Below, piece after piece: positions 8,424-16,882 of a stretch of 64,000 nucleotides of DNA (position 1 is its first letter; each line of letters starts with the position of its first letter). The notes below the pieces were generated by a model. It saw only the letters and a list, made by a program, of their open reading frames with translations. It was not told the DNA's origin and did not search any database. The position numbers and the translations under genes are program-made. The DNA is from Sutcliffiella halmapala (GTDB taxonomy: Bacteria; Bacillota; Bacilli; Bacillales; Bacillaceae_I), in the NCBI RefSeq assembly GCF_002019665.1, contig NZ_KV917375.1:2646702-2710701 (forward strand), in the 5' to 3' direction.

Positions 8424-8448
8424 GACGTGAAAAAATAATAAAGGTTTC
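8424..8448 (-). promoter_or_regulatory. Candidate ECF sigma autoregulatory promoter
   Basis: On the minus strand GAAAC (8448-8444) is followed after exactly 16 bases by CGTC (8427-8424), which fits the AAC-N16/17-CGTC pattern of Bacillus ECF promoters of the SigM/SigW type. The sigma start codon lies about 30 bases downstream. Confidence 0.6.
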
Positions 8449-8481
8449 GCGAATATAAACTTTTTGTATAAATTCGCTCTA

Positions 8482-8511
8482 AAAAAAGGACTCTTTTTCA
8501 AGTCCTTTTTC
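8482..8511 (-). terminator. Intrinsic terminator after the 8636-9175 acetyltransferase gene
   Basis: AAAAAGGACT and AGTCCTTTTT pair around an eight-base loop, with a T run on either strand. It separates the acetyltransferase from the sigma operon. Confidence 0.8.
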
Positions 8512-8635
8512 TAATACAAATTGATTATGTAGGATATAATAAGTTTTCGAGGTATGTTTAAATAATCTTACTTTCTATTAAATTCTAAACCTTCATTTTG
8601 ATTATGTAGTTCTTGTCTGAAAAAAATTCTTACTA

Positions 8636-9175
8636 TTAATCATTCGGATTGATGACGGCTAGAACTTGATGGTCTTCCCATCTCCCATTAATCTTCACAT
8701 TCTTTTTGGCGATTCCCTCTTTGTGAAAACCCGATTTTTCTAAAACACGAATTGATCCGATATTATGCGGTATTACTCCAGCTTCAATACGGTGTAATTT
8801 CAACGTATGAAAGGCATAGTCTACTATCAGCTTTGTTGCTTCGGTGGCATAGCCTTTGCCATTACAAGCTTTATCAATAAAATATCCGATAAAAGCACTT
8901 TGCAAGGAGCCCCTGACTACTTGAAATAAATTGATTGTACCCACAAATCTATCATCTTCTTTACTAAAAATCCCAAAGTAATAGCCTTGATCCAGTTTAT
9001 AATCCTCTTCAAAAGTGCTTATTCTAGCAGCTTGTCCTTCTATTGTATAGAAATCCGCACTTCTCTCCATAGAAAATTTCTCGAAGAATTCTCGATTTTC
9101 CTTTTGGATTCCGAGCATAGATTCAGCATCTTCTATCGTCAACATTCTTAAATAAATCTTATCACCTTTTAACAT
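8636..9175 (-). CDS. GNAT acetyltransferase, RimJ/RimL type
   Basis: A 179-residue member of the RimJ/RimL branch, whose best-known members acetylate the N termini of ribosomal proteins. Many Bacillus copies instead acetylate small molecules or unknown targets. Visible marks are the start MLKGDKIYLRMLTIEDAESM, the acetyl-CoA loop (CNGKGYATEATKLIVDYAF) and LKLHRIEAGVIPHNIGSIRVLEKSGFHKEG, which is typical of the branch. It stands alone, with its own terminator downstream. The target is unknown. Confidence 0.9.
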   Translation of the reverse strand: MLKGDKIYLRMLTIEDAESMLGIQKENREFFEKFSMERSADFYTIEGQAARISTFEEDYKLDQGYYFGIFSKEDDRFVGTINLFQVVRGSLQSAFIGYFIDKACNGKGYATEATKLIVDYAFHTLKLHRIEAGVIPHNIGSIRVLEKSGFHKEGIAKKNVKINGRWEDHQVLAVINPND

Positions 9176-9210
9176 GGAATCACTCTTTCTAAGATATTGG
9201 TTCTCTTGAA

Positions 9211-9261
9211 CGCCGTTTTTGATTTCCCGCAGGAGTCTACAACTTTTCCTCCAATCAGCAG
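9211..9261 (+). repeat. Internally deleted copy of the 18.5-kb palindromic repeat
   Basis: CCCGCAGGAGTCT at 9226-9238 and CTCCAATCA at 9249-9257 match, in the same order and orientation, the right part of the element at 18497-18624. GCCGTTTTTGATTT just upstream resembles that element's left end. The middle is missing. Confidence 0.6.
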
Positions 9262-9388
9262 ATAAGGTTAGTAAAAAATTAACTATGTATTATTACACCC
9301 TCTTATATTAGACAATTTTACTTATTTACAATAGTTATGTCGCATTGTTAAAAAGAAGAATGCGACATTTTAAGGAGGATTTTTCTTT

Positions 9389-9634
9389 TTAGTTATTTTT
9401 TATAACAACATAAAATGTTAAAAGAAGTCCTAGTACCATTATGATTGAAGCAACTACACCTATCGTTTCTGATTCTCTAAGTAGAAGTAGAATTCCACCA
9501 GTTAATGTTAAGTTAATACCTAGCAACGATAACAATATGGGTTTAGTATTTTTGAAAAAATAGATCATCAAAAAAAATAACAGTATACCTAAAAATAATA
9601 AAATAAGGATTGTGAAAAGAAACGAAATAAGCAT
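9389..9634 (-). CDS. Small membrane protein of unknown function
   Basis: An 81-residue protein with three likely membrane helices and very little else (FLFTILILLFLGILLFFLMI, ILLSLLGINLTLTGGILLLL, VVASIIMVLGLLLTFYVVI). GGAGG lies before the ATG at 9634. I do not recognise the family. Very small hydrophobic proteins of this type are often toxins, stress peptides or accessory subunits, but nothing here points to one of these. Confidence 0.55.
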   Translation of the reverse strand: MLISFLFTILILLFLGILLFFLMIYFFKNTKPILLSLLGINLTLTGGILLLLRESETIGVVASIIMVLGLLLTFYVVIKNN

Positions 9635-9760
9635 TAGAAACCTCCATTAGAATTTTAACAATCTAATAGAAGAATATTCTACTTAATATGATTTTATCCT
9701 TTAAGGTCATGAATTTATTTAAAAATTAATCTATTAAAATAAATAAGAATAGATTTTGTG

Positions 9761-10155
9761 TTAAATGTTTCGGTGTGCTTTTTCCAAAAAGCGAATCTCA
9801 CTTACTTCCGTATCTATCGGATTAAGCACGGTACAATCACCGATATATTCTACTAGGAACATCGTTGTTTCCTGACGTTCGTATCCAATTTTCTGTTTCA
9901 TATTTTCAGGAAATTAAAAGCAAATTTTTTCTTCATACTGTTTTACGATTTTGTATACTGTTGAGCCTGTTTCCTCTTCTAGTTCACGAAATAGAGTCTG
10001 CTCTAAATCTATTTCACTCTCATTCACGCCGCCCTAAATAAAATCCCATTCTCCCTTTATCGTTTCCTGTCCTTGTTTCGTATTTATTTCGTTTTACGCA
10101 CCACTAAATACTTATTATTCTGAAAAATAATCACGCCAATTGCCTTCCTTATCAT
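9761..10155 (-). pseudogene. Nudix hydrolase pseudogene (stops and a frameshift)
   Basis: From the ATG at 10155, which has a GGAGG site, the minus strand reads MIRKAIGVIIFQNNKYLVV before a stop. In a shifted frame it continues TKQGQETIKGEWDFI, stop, GGVNESEIDLEQTLFREL, EEETGS. That is a Nudix box (GGxxxxE...REL.EEETG) with its catalytic Glu residues intact. After a further stop come MKQKIGYERQETTMFLVEYI and SEIRFLEKAHRNI, ending at 9761. So at least three nonsense changes and one frameshift break a gene of about 130 codons. It is dead as a single protein. It lies among other Nudix and GNAT genes. Confidence 0.88.
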
Positions 10156-10202
10156 TAAGTTACCTCCAAAAGTGATTTTGAAAAGTAAGCACGTACTCTA
10201 TT

Positions 10203-10670
10203 TCAGCGAGGAAAAAACTCCATAGGTTCTGTACAATGGATATAACCATTTTTCTTATAATAATTAATACTTTCCTCACTTGGCCAGACAATAATAAATT
10301 CATAGTTATTCTCTTTCGTCCACTCATTTATTGTCGTAAGAAGTTTACTACCGATCCCTTTATTTCTATATTCTTTAAGAGTATAGACATTAGTCATATA
10401 AGCAAAAGGATACGTTATTCTACCAGGACGAGGCACTTTTTGAATTAACTCTATGTAAATATGAGATACAACTTTTCCATTTTCCTCTGCAACCCAAATG
10501 AACCATTGACTATTATTTAGGGCATTCTCCAAAAAAGCTTGACATTCCTTTTCAAAAACATTATATGGAGACTTTTCAATGAATTTACTTTTATCATGTT
10601 CAATTGTAAAATCCCATCTCATTTTTATTAATTGTTCAATGTCTTTGGATTCAGCAAGTCTTATATTCAT
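10203..10670 (-). CDS. GNAT family N-acetyltransferase
   Basis: A 155-residue acetyltransferase. It has the N-terminal start MNIRLAESKDIEQLIKMRW, a long aromatic loop (NSQWFIWVAEENGKVVSHIYIEL), the acetyl-CoA loop (LKEYRNKGIGSKLLTTINEW) and the C-terminal FIIVWPSEESINYYKKNGY. I chose the ATG at 10670 because AAGGAGAGG precedes it; the longer frame up to 10733 has no ribosome site. It follows the Nudix pseudogene with 47 bases between. The substrate is unknown. Confidence 0.88.
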   Translation of the reverse strand: MNIRLAESKDIEQLIKMRWDFTIEHDKSKFIEKSPYNVFEKECQAFLENALNNSQWFIWVAEENGKVVSHIYIELIQKVPRPGRITYPFAYMTNVYTLKEYRNKGIGSKLLTTINEWTKENNYEFIIVWPSEESINYYKKNGYIHCTEPMEFFPR

Positions 10671-10832
10671 TAGTGAATTCCTCTCCTTCTCATTTAATCT
10701 CCCATTATATTTTTTATTATAAATAACGCACACAAAGTCAGAAACATTTTAACACCTTAATATTAGCAATATCTAAAGAAAATCAGTATTCTCATTATCT
10801 ACTCTTTACCTGACTTAATAAAACTACTTTTA

Positions 10833-11219
10833 CTATCGTATGCTTTTCTCAATTTTTAGCGCACGAATTAATGCTAGGGATAAATAAAGTATTAATGTGT
10901 AAACGAGCATCATAGACATATTAATTATTGCTTCTAATTTTGTACTTATTGGAGGATTACCGCTATGTCTATTTGTATGTGAATCTGCCTCACTAAATCC
11001 TAACCAAATAAATAATAGAGAAATAATCACTAACAGGAAAGCAAATATCGCTTTCTTATGAAAAATCATTTTCATTAAGCTGACTTTATATACTGTTTTG
11101 AATGTTTGTAAACTTTGTTGTGGGATTTTTGTGCTCTTATCACTTTGAAAAGGAACTAAAAAGAATATAATGAGGCCAGTATATACTAACAGCAATACAC
11201 TACTCTCTGAAAAAACCAT
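10833..11219 (-). CDS. Membrane protein of unknown function
   Basis: A 128-residue protein with three predicted membrane helices (LLLVYTGLIIFFLVPF, AIFAFLLVIISLLFIWLGF, SMMLVYTLILYLSLALIRAL). Charged cytoplasmic-looking segments (QSDKSTKIPQQSLQTFKTVYK) lie between the first two, and a loop with two histidines (ADSHTNRHSGNPP) before the third. GGGAG eight bases before the ATG at 11219 sets the start. I do not recognise the family. The 3' neighbour is a GNAT gene and the 5' neighbour a Nudix gene, with no overlap that would suggest a shared task. Confidence 0.6.
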   Translation of the reverse strand: MVFSESSVLLLVYTGLIIFFLVPFQSDKSTKIPQQSLQTFKTVYKVSLMKMIFHKKAIFAFLLVIISLLFIWLGFSEADSHTNRHSGNPPISTKLEAIINMSMMLVYTLILYLSLALIRALKIEKSIR

Positions 11220-11416
11220 AGAAACAACTCCCAACTACTAATTACTAAATCTTAACCATACGCTAAAACTCAAACTGAAAGTGAATTTTTGTTTCTGGTA
11301 ATTTCTATAGCATTTGCATCTCTTATACCTGTTTTTCAAGAAACGTACAGTTCAAAAAATGTTTTAACGGTTTTATATCCTCAGTTCTCTGTCTTCTCAA
11401 CTCTATGTTAAGCACT

Positions 11417-11887
11417 TTAACTGATTATTGGTTTTGTCTTTTTAGATAAGAAATCCTCTATAAAAATCCTATGTTCATTAAATAAATTTTCAGGTAATTC
11501 ATTGAGACTAAAAAACTTATTTTCTAGCGATTCAAGGTTATGCTCCACTAGTTCTCCTTTAAATTGATTGCAAGTAAACAAGATTTGAACCATTGAAACT
11601 TGATCCCCATTTGCAAATGTTTTATCATACATGGGGCCAGAGTAAATACCGAATAATTCTAATTCCTCTAACTTAATTCCGGTTTCCTCCAAAACTTCTC
11701 TTCTAGCAGTATCTTGAACCGATTCTCCTAAGTCCATAAATCCTCCGGGAAGTCCCCAATGTCCATTATCAGTACGACGTTGTAATAATAATTGGCTTTC
11801 TTTATTTAGAACAAAAGCTCCTGCCACCACCATGATTACTTTTTCTTGACCTACCATAGCCCTTAAATAGTTTATGTAATCCATCAT
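11417..11887 (-). CDS. Nudix hydrolase
   Basis: A Nudix protein of about 156 residues. The box is complete (LPGGFMDLGESVQDTAR then REVLEETGIKLEEL), with REVxEExG intact. It is preceded by QLLLQRRTDNGHWGLPG, which is typical of ADP-ribose/NUDT-like or YjhB-like hydrolases. The loop YSGPMYDKTFANGDQVSMVQ after the box is common in the family that hydrolyses NDP-sugars or dNTPs. The ATG at 11887 fits the AAAGGATGAAG ribosome site best; an ATG two codons earlier is possible. It is the second of three intact Nudix genes. Whether it cleans the nucleotide pool or serves a pathway is not decidable here. Confidence 0.9.
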   Translation of the reverse strand: MMDYINYLRAMVGQEKVIMVVAGAFVLNKESQLLLQRRTDNGHWGLPGGFMDLGESVQDTARREVLEETGIKLEELELFGIYSGPMYDKTFANGDQVSMVQILFTCNQFKGELVEHNLESLENKFFSLNELPENLFNEHRIFIEDFLSKKTKPIIS

Positions 11888-11914
11888 CTTCATCCTTTTC
11901 TATAAGACTATTCT

Positions 11915-12712
11915 CTACCATGACTTATCTCCAATCCATTCCTCGTTTGGATAAATCTCACGTTTTTTCTTATACCCGTCTTCAAATTCCACTTCTAATT
12001 CTACCTTATGAATATCGTTCCCTTCCATTCTCAGGTTCCAATAAGTATCCGAATCAGATCCTTTTATCAGTTCTTCATCTTTGACTATTCCATCCTCCCT
12101 CGTTACATACAACCTAGCTTCTTTGACCTTAAAAAAAGAAATTTGGACTTCGTTCTGTTCGAGCCATATTTCAAACGACGTAAGCTTTCCTCTTCCATTG
12201 TCACCATATTCTGACGAGTAAGAAACTGCTCGCTTATAGGTATGACTAGGTATCTCCATCACCTCGGTACCTCTTTGCATGTCCCCAGTGGAAGATAGTT
12301 GATATTCATATTCTCTTTCTGTGTCTATTACTAAAGAAGCCTGAAAACTGCTAGTTGTCACCTTTTTGGCTTCTACCTCCGTCCAGTCATTCTCATCAAT
12401 TGGTTTATACGCGAAAATTATGGTTGCTCCACTTTCTAACTCTTTAATCACCCATTCAGCCGATAACATTACTTCATTAGATCCGGATAATTTTTGATTT
12501 GGAATAAATTCTACTTCACTTATCCATTCATTTTCTTCCTTCAATTCATTTAGCTCAACCATTACCTGATTTAAATCACTGTTCATTTGATGTAATAGAT
12601 AGTAATACTCATTAGACTGTTCCCTTACTTTTAATAATAGGCTGATTGAGAACATGTTTAAGATGATACTTACCGCTAAAACAGATCCGATGATTTTGAC
12701 GTTCTTTTCCAT
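11915..12712 (-). CDS. Membrane-anchored coiled-coil/beta-domain protein of unknown function
   Basis: A 265-residue protein. An N-terminal membrane helix (IIGSVLAVSIILNMFSISLLL) is followed by a short coiled coil (YYLLHQMNSDLNQVMVELNELKEENEW) and then an acidic beta-rich domain to the C terminus, which ends in YPNEEWIGDKSW. It should be anchored with its domain outside the cell. TTGGAGGAGTAT before the ATG at 12712 is strong and rules out the longer frame. No family was recognised. It ends 28 bases before the Nudix gene begins, so the two may be cotranscribed. Confidence 0.7.
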   Translation of the reverse strand: MEKNVKIIGSVLAVSIILNMFSISLLLKVREQSNEYYYLLHQMNSDLNQVMVELNELKEENEWISEVEFIPNQKLSGSNEVMLSAEWVIKELESGATIIFAYKPIDENDWTEVEAKKVTTSSFQASLVIDTEREYEYQLSSTGDMQRGTEVMEIPSHTYKRAVSYSSEYGDNGRGKLTSFEIWLEQNEVQISFFKVKEARLYVTREDGIVKDEELIKGSDSDTYWNLRMEGNDIHKVELEVEFEDGYKKKREIYPNEEWIGDKSW

Positions 12713-12975
12713 ATACTCCTCCAATACCACTACTAATAGTAGAATACTATTTTCTTCTATCATACAAAAATATTCCAATTTTGTATGTCATACTGTAAAA
12801 AAGATTATATTTTAAAATAAATTCAAAAGAACTATCTTTTTGTTAAGTAATGTTAACTCAGAAATTATCCATGTTCCATTAGCCAGAAGGAACGTTTTGT
12901 CAGAAATATGCACTTTGAAACCATCTACATGTTTTAAACGTATATATAACTAGAAAATATTAGGAGGTATGAACA

Positions 12976-13509
12976 ATTACTCATTTAAAGATATTTTTAT
13001 CCTTTGTGTTATTCTCTATGGCTTTAACTGCTTGTAGTGAGAAAATTTCTGAACACCCTGTTGCTAAGAATATTGAGGGTATAGAGGATTTTCCATATGA
13101 GTTTAAAATGCCCACTTATTTTCCTTATCAGGTTGAAGAAGTGAGAGTATTTGATTATTTCCAGACAACCGAAGAACTACCCTTAAATTTAGCTGATGCC
13201 AAACCAGCAGATTTTACTTTAACAATTGGATTTGGTGATAGTTCCAAGGATAAATTTATCTTCGTAGAGATTAGACCATTTCTTGAACTTAAAGTATCAA
13301 ACAATGTAAGTAGTAAACTAATTGAATTAGATAAAGGTAACATAGGGATATATTATAATGATGGAAGAAAACAAATCTTCTCCTGGAACGAAGAGATGTT
13401 AAATTATCAAATTATCGTATTTTCAACTTCAAAGGAAGATGAACCTTATCTTCAAGAAGATTTAATAAAGATGGCAAATTCTTTAGAACCTTATAAAAAT
13501 AATAATTAG
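12976..13509 (+). CDS. Putative lipoprotein with no normal start codon
   Basis: The frame encodes a classic lipoprotein signal (THLKIFLSFVLFSMALTAC, lipobox LTAC) followed by a polar domain of about 155 residues. The AGGAGG at 12962-12967 is spaced eight bases from an ATT codon at 12976, which is the only place a start would fit. The nearest in-frame usual start, GTG at 13006, would leave a signal of nine residues with no positive charge and no ribosome site. An ATG at 12969 is in another frame and hits a stop after 22 codons. So either AUU is used, as in infC, or the start was lost or frameshifted. The mature domain is not recognised. A bidirectional terminator follows. Confidence 0.65.
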   Translation: MTHLKIFLSFVLFSMALTACSEKISEHPVAKNIEGIEDFPYEFKMPTYFPYQVEEVRVFDYFQTTEELPLNLADAKPADFTLTIGFGDSSKDKFIFVEIRPFLELKVSNNVSSKLIELDKGNIGIYYNDGRKQIFSWNEEMLNYQIIVFSTSKEDEPYLQEDLIKMANSLEPYKNNN

Positions 13510-13615
13510 GAGTTGATACAGGATCTTTGAAGATACTTATCCATAATATGCGGGAGAAGAAACGGGACTTTATAAGCTGGATTTATTACAACTAAAATTG
13601 AATAGAACCAACTAA

Positions 13616-13646
13616 AGAGGACCTAATGACTAATTATAGGTCCTCT
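13616..13646 (+). terminator. Bidirectional intrinsic terminator
   Basis: A perfect ten-base stem, AGAGGACCTA with TAGGTCCTCT, around an 11-base loop. It lies between the convergent lipoprotein gene and the nitronate monooxygenase gene. Confidence 0.8.
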
Positions 13647-13680
13647 GATAATTGTAGCAAGCCAATAAATCACTATCCAC

Positions 13681-14760
13681 TTAAAAGTCTTTCATCATTG
13701 ACCTAGCATCCGTAATAATACTCTCCATTAACTCTCTTACCGTTTGCCTTTTAGCTAAGCTAGGACTTTGACCAGACCATAGTGACATATAATCTTGATT
13801 GTTTTGTGCTACTGCGGCTTTTCTTATAGGTTGTGTCAGTGTATTTTGTACTGGGAATTCTGGTACGATTTCTTCATGTTGCTGCATTTCTTGAATAAAT
13901 TTCGTTTGAATTCCTCTTGCCCATTTACCAGAATAGGCGCGGGTTAGAACAATCTGGTCTTCCTTAGCCTGAAGAATTGCTTCTTTATGTACCTCATGTG
14001 CGCCACTTTCAATACAAGTTAGGAAAGCCGTGCCCATTTGAACTGCCTTTGCGCCTAAGCACATAGAAGCCAGTAGCCCTCTGCCATCCATAATGCCCCC
14101 AGCAGCTATAACAGGAATCTTTACATTGTCCACAACTTGGGGGATTAGAGACATTAATCCAACTAAACTTTCCCTAAACCCATCAATAAAGTTTCCTCGA
14201 TGGCCACCAGCCTCACTTCCTTGTACCACCACGATATCCATACCACTTTTTTCTATTTCAACTGCTTCTCTAACAGTTGTTGCCGTTCCTATCAGAATAA
14301 TATGATGGCGCTTTAACTCATCCATTATTTCCTTAGAAGGAATACCAAATGTAAAGGTACAAACTGGGACTTTTTCTTCGATGACTATTCTTATTTGTTC
14401 ATTAAATGTATCTATAACATTACTAGAATTAGGAATATCCTGGCTATCTATTTGTTGAATGTTCAATTGCTCATAAATTGGCTGTAATAGCTCGACAGCT
14501 GATGTGATTTCATTCTTCGTTACAGAAAATTCGTTTGGAACAAACAGATTTATTCCGAACAAATTAGAAGTTAGTTGCGTTACTTCTCTAATTTGATCCC
14601 TCGTTTGACTAGGGGTCATATAACCAGCACCAATCATCCCTAACCCACCTGCACTGGAAACCTCTGCCACTAATTTCGAAGTCGTAACACCGCCCGCCAT
14701 CGGAGCTTGGATGATCGGGACTTCTATTTTCAAAAACTCGTTAATTTCATTATTTAGCAT
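13681..14760 (-). CDS. Nitronate monooxygenase / 2-nitropropane dioxygenase family flavoprotein
   Basis: A 359-residue FMN-dependent TIM-barrel protein. Family marks are PIIQAPMAGGVTTSKLVAEV at the N terminus, the FMN phosphate loops VVQGSEAGGHRG and PVIAAGGIMDGRG, and the following GAKAVQMGTAFLTC. Members oxidise propionate 3-nitronate and related alkyl nitronates with O2 (class I), or act as enoyl-ACP reductase-like FabK proteins; the conserved His in GGHRG favours the nitronate group. The ATG at 14760, with GAGGTG before it, sets the start. The gene follows the 14776-16779 gene by 15 bases, so it is likely cotranscribed with it. Nitronate detoxification is the probable role. Confidence 0.9.
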   Translation of the reverse strand: MLNNEINEFLKIEVPIIQAPMAGGVTTSKLVAEVSSAGGLGMIGAGYMTPSQTRDQIREVTQLTSNLFGINLFVPNEFSVTKNEITSAVELLQPIYEQLNIQQIDSQDIPNSSNVIDTFNEQIRIVIEEKVPVCTFTFGIPSKEIMDELKRHHIILIGTATTVREAVEIEKSGMDIVVVQGSEAGGHRGNFIDGFRESLVGLMSLIPQVVDNVKIPVIAAGGIMDGRGLLASMCLGAKAVQMGTAFLTCIESGAHEVHKEAILQAKEDQIVLTRAYSGKWARGIQTKFIQEMQQHEEIVPEFPVQNTLTQPIRKAAVAQNNQDYMSLWSGQSPSLAKRQTVRELMESIITDARSMMKDF

Positions 14761-14775
14761 AATTAGCACCTCGAT

Positions 14776-16779
14776 TTATTTTGACATATCTTCATTTGAA
14801 AAAGGAATTCTTAACGGTTCTTCTAGCTTGAAAAATATCTGATTTCGCAATGACTGTAAATTTAGCTGCTCTGGTAATTCGTCTTTCTTTTCTATTCGAA
14901 AAGAAGCTAAAATCTCCTCATTCTCGTCAGGAGCATGGTCACTAGGATAAATCGTCATATTTGGGTCTTGCCCTACTGGTGTGAAAAAGTAAGAACTTTG
15001 AAAGTTAGGATTCCTCCTTTTTCCATGGATTAAAAACTCTAATCCAGCAGGTATCCAGTCAGTTGCTTCTACTTCTCTTACAGTCAACGAATCATATACA
15101 TCGCCATCATACTCCAAGTCTATAGGGATATTCTCTCCTAAAGCGGTCGGTATAGAAAAACTGAAATCAACAGGTTCCATGTAAGTGAATCCTTCTACTT
15201 CCAGCCATAGCGCTTCCTCTCGATCTATTTTACCCTCCTTCAACTCATAGGTAACTGGATCTATTATGTAAGATAAGAAATCTATCCGGTCCATATTTGG
15301 ATTTTGAACAAGTCCACTAAAATTTGTTGGAAGTAGCTTATCTCCATTTTCATTTACTACATGTATAATCGCTTGAGTTTGCTGATCAATATTTAAATTT
15401 GCAAACCTTCCTTCCTGTTTCCTGACTTGTTCTATAATTCTAGCTCGCTCCTGCTCCGATAAAGAAACGTGATAATTTACTCTGCTGCCTTCTGGAGTCC
15501 TTATCATATCCTTTATGTATAATTTAATCTTATTCTCATATTCATATTGTTTGTAAAGATCAAACCTTTCCATTTCTCCTTTTTTTGTAGATCCATTTAG
15601 TGGAATTAAGAGTTCCCAATTACCATAAGCTCCTGCAATTTCTTTCAGATTAACTATTAATTCTATGTCTTCTTCCACTTCTTCATATACTGGTGAAGTT
15701 AAAGCAATCTTTCCGGTCTTTTTATATTGTTCATCTATAGGATTTGATTTGGCTAAAATGAACTCTCTTTCATTTACACGTAGTTGAAAATTGTTATGAC
15801 CCCTTACATCCAATATTGGAGTCGTACCCTCAAAACCTGCATCGATAAAGTTATCTACCCATTCACCTTCTACCTTGTAATCAAGAACTAAGTATACCTC
15901 CCCAACCTCCACCGACGTCACTTCAAATGTAATGCCTTGATCGGTTGCTGCGTACTCTCCTTCGCCCCAGACATTATAGAAGGCACCATACTTTAGATAA
16001 TTAGAAGCTTTTTCGGACCATGTGGAAGCATTGGGAATAATGAAAACTCCTAGTGAAAAAATCACAACGATACTAGCAACAGTTATTAGCTGATATCGCC
16101 ATGACCGCTTTTTCACTTCATATGGTTCGAGACTATCCATTACTCTTTCTGTGAAACCATCCTCCATCCAATACGACTTAAGCTGTTTAGTTAACTCTGC
16201 TTTGATGGATTTCATATGAAACAATCGTTCACGACATTCGGGACAAAACTCTAAATGTCCCTCTGCATGGTTTAGCTTGGATAATTGCGTGGATTCTACT
16301 TGATCAATTAAATCCTTTAATAATAAGCAAGAGTTTTCTGCGGTTTCATCCACTTCAGAGTAAAGTAACTCTCTACCTTCAAAAAGCATTTCTTCTAGCT
16401 TTATATCAGTAATATGGAGTGCTTTTGCTATTACTTCTTTTTTTATTTGAAATAAATCATGAGCGATGTAGACAAAACGTATCGTATACGACATTTCCCC
16501 GAATGAAGAACTCTCGTTTACTAATTCCTTACTTAGTGGATATACGTTCTTCAACCCTTGTTCCATTATCCAATCTGGAAATATTTCATGCTCCTTGTAT
16601 GCAGGTAATTCTTTATATATTGCTGTAAAACATGCGACTAACTTGTTTTCTGCTTCTACTTCATCCGCGCCTACTCCACATAGGATTTTAAAGAGTGGAT
16701 TGCAAATTAACTTGATAGCTTCGGCAAAGTACTTCTTTTCCCCTTGGACTATTTTTCTTACTTTCTCATAATCATTCAT
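14776..16779 (-). CDS. Sigma-like / zinc anti-sigma / DUF4179 fusion membrane protein
   Basis: A 667-residue protein that joins parts normally found in two proteins. Residues 1-145 resemble a degenerate ECF sigma: a region-2-like helix set (LVACFTAIYKELPAY, IFPDWIMEQGLKNVY) and a region-4-like helix-turn-helix (LFQIKKEVIAKALHIT, LEEMLFEGRELL). Residues 171-182 carry His171-x3-His175-x3-Cys179-x2-Cys182, the zinc motif of anti-sigma (ASD) domains. A membrane helix follows at about 229-249 (YQLITVASIVVIFSLGVFII), and then about 420 outer residues whose first part is DUF4179-like. GAGGTGG before the ATG at 16779 sets the start. No separate sigma gene is next to it. Whether the first domain still binds RNA polymerase is unknown. 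Confidence 0.78.
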   Translation of the reverse strand: MNDYEKVRKIVQGEKKYFAEAIKLICNPLFKILCGVGADEVEAENKLVACFTAIYKELPAYKEHEIFPDWIMEQGLKNVYPLSKELVNESSSFGEMSYTIRFVYIAHDLFQIKKEVIAKALHITDIKLEEMLFEGRELLYSEVDETAENSCLLLKDLIDQVESTQLSKLNHAEGHLEFCPECRERLFHMKSIKAELTKQLKSYWMEDGFTERVMDSLEPYEVKKRSWRYQLITVASIVVIFSLGVFIIPNASTWSEKASNYLKYGAFYNVWGEGEYAATDQGITFEVTSVEVGEVYLVLDYKVEGEWVDNFIDAGFEGTTPILDVRGHNNFQLRVNEREFILAKSNPIDEQYKKTGKIALTSPVYEEVEEDIELIVNLKEIAGAYGNWELLIPLNGSTKKGEMERFDLYKQYEYENKIKLYIKDMIRTPEGSRVNYHVSLSEQERARIIEQVRKQEGRFANLNIDQQTQAIIHVVNENGDKLLPTNFSGLVQNPNMDRIDFLSYIIDPVTYELKEGKIDREEALWLEVEGFTYMEPVDFSFSIPTALGENIPIDLEYDGDVYDSLTVREVEATDWIPAGLEFLIHGKRRNPNFQSSYFFTPVGQDPNMTIYPSDHAPDENEEILASFRIEKKDELPEQLNLQSLRNQIFFKLEEPLRIPFSNEDMSK

Positions 16780-16882
16780 CTCTCTCCACCTCTATCTCCT
16801 TGTGTTAATCGTATAGTCTTGTATCTTTCTCATTCAAAAATAACTCTCTTGACTATTTCTTTAAAAACCATAAAATTCCTGC

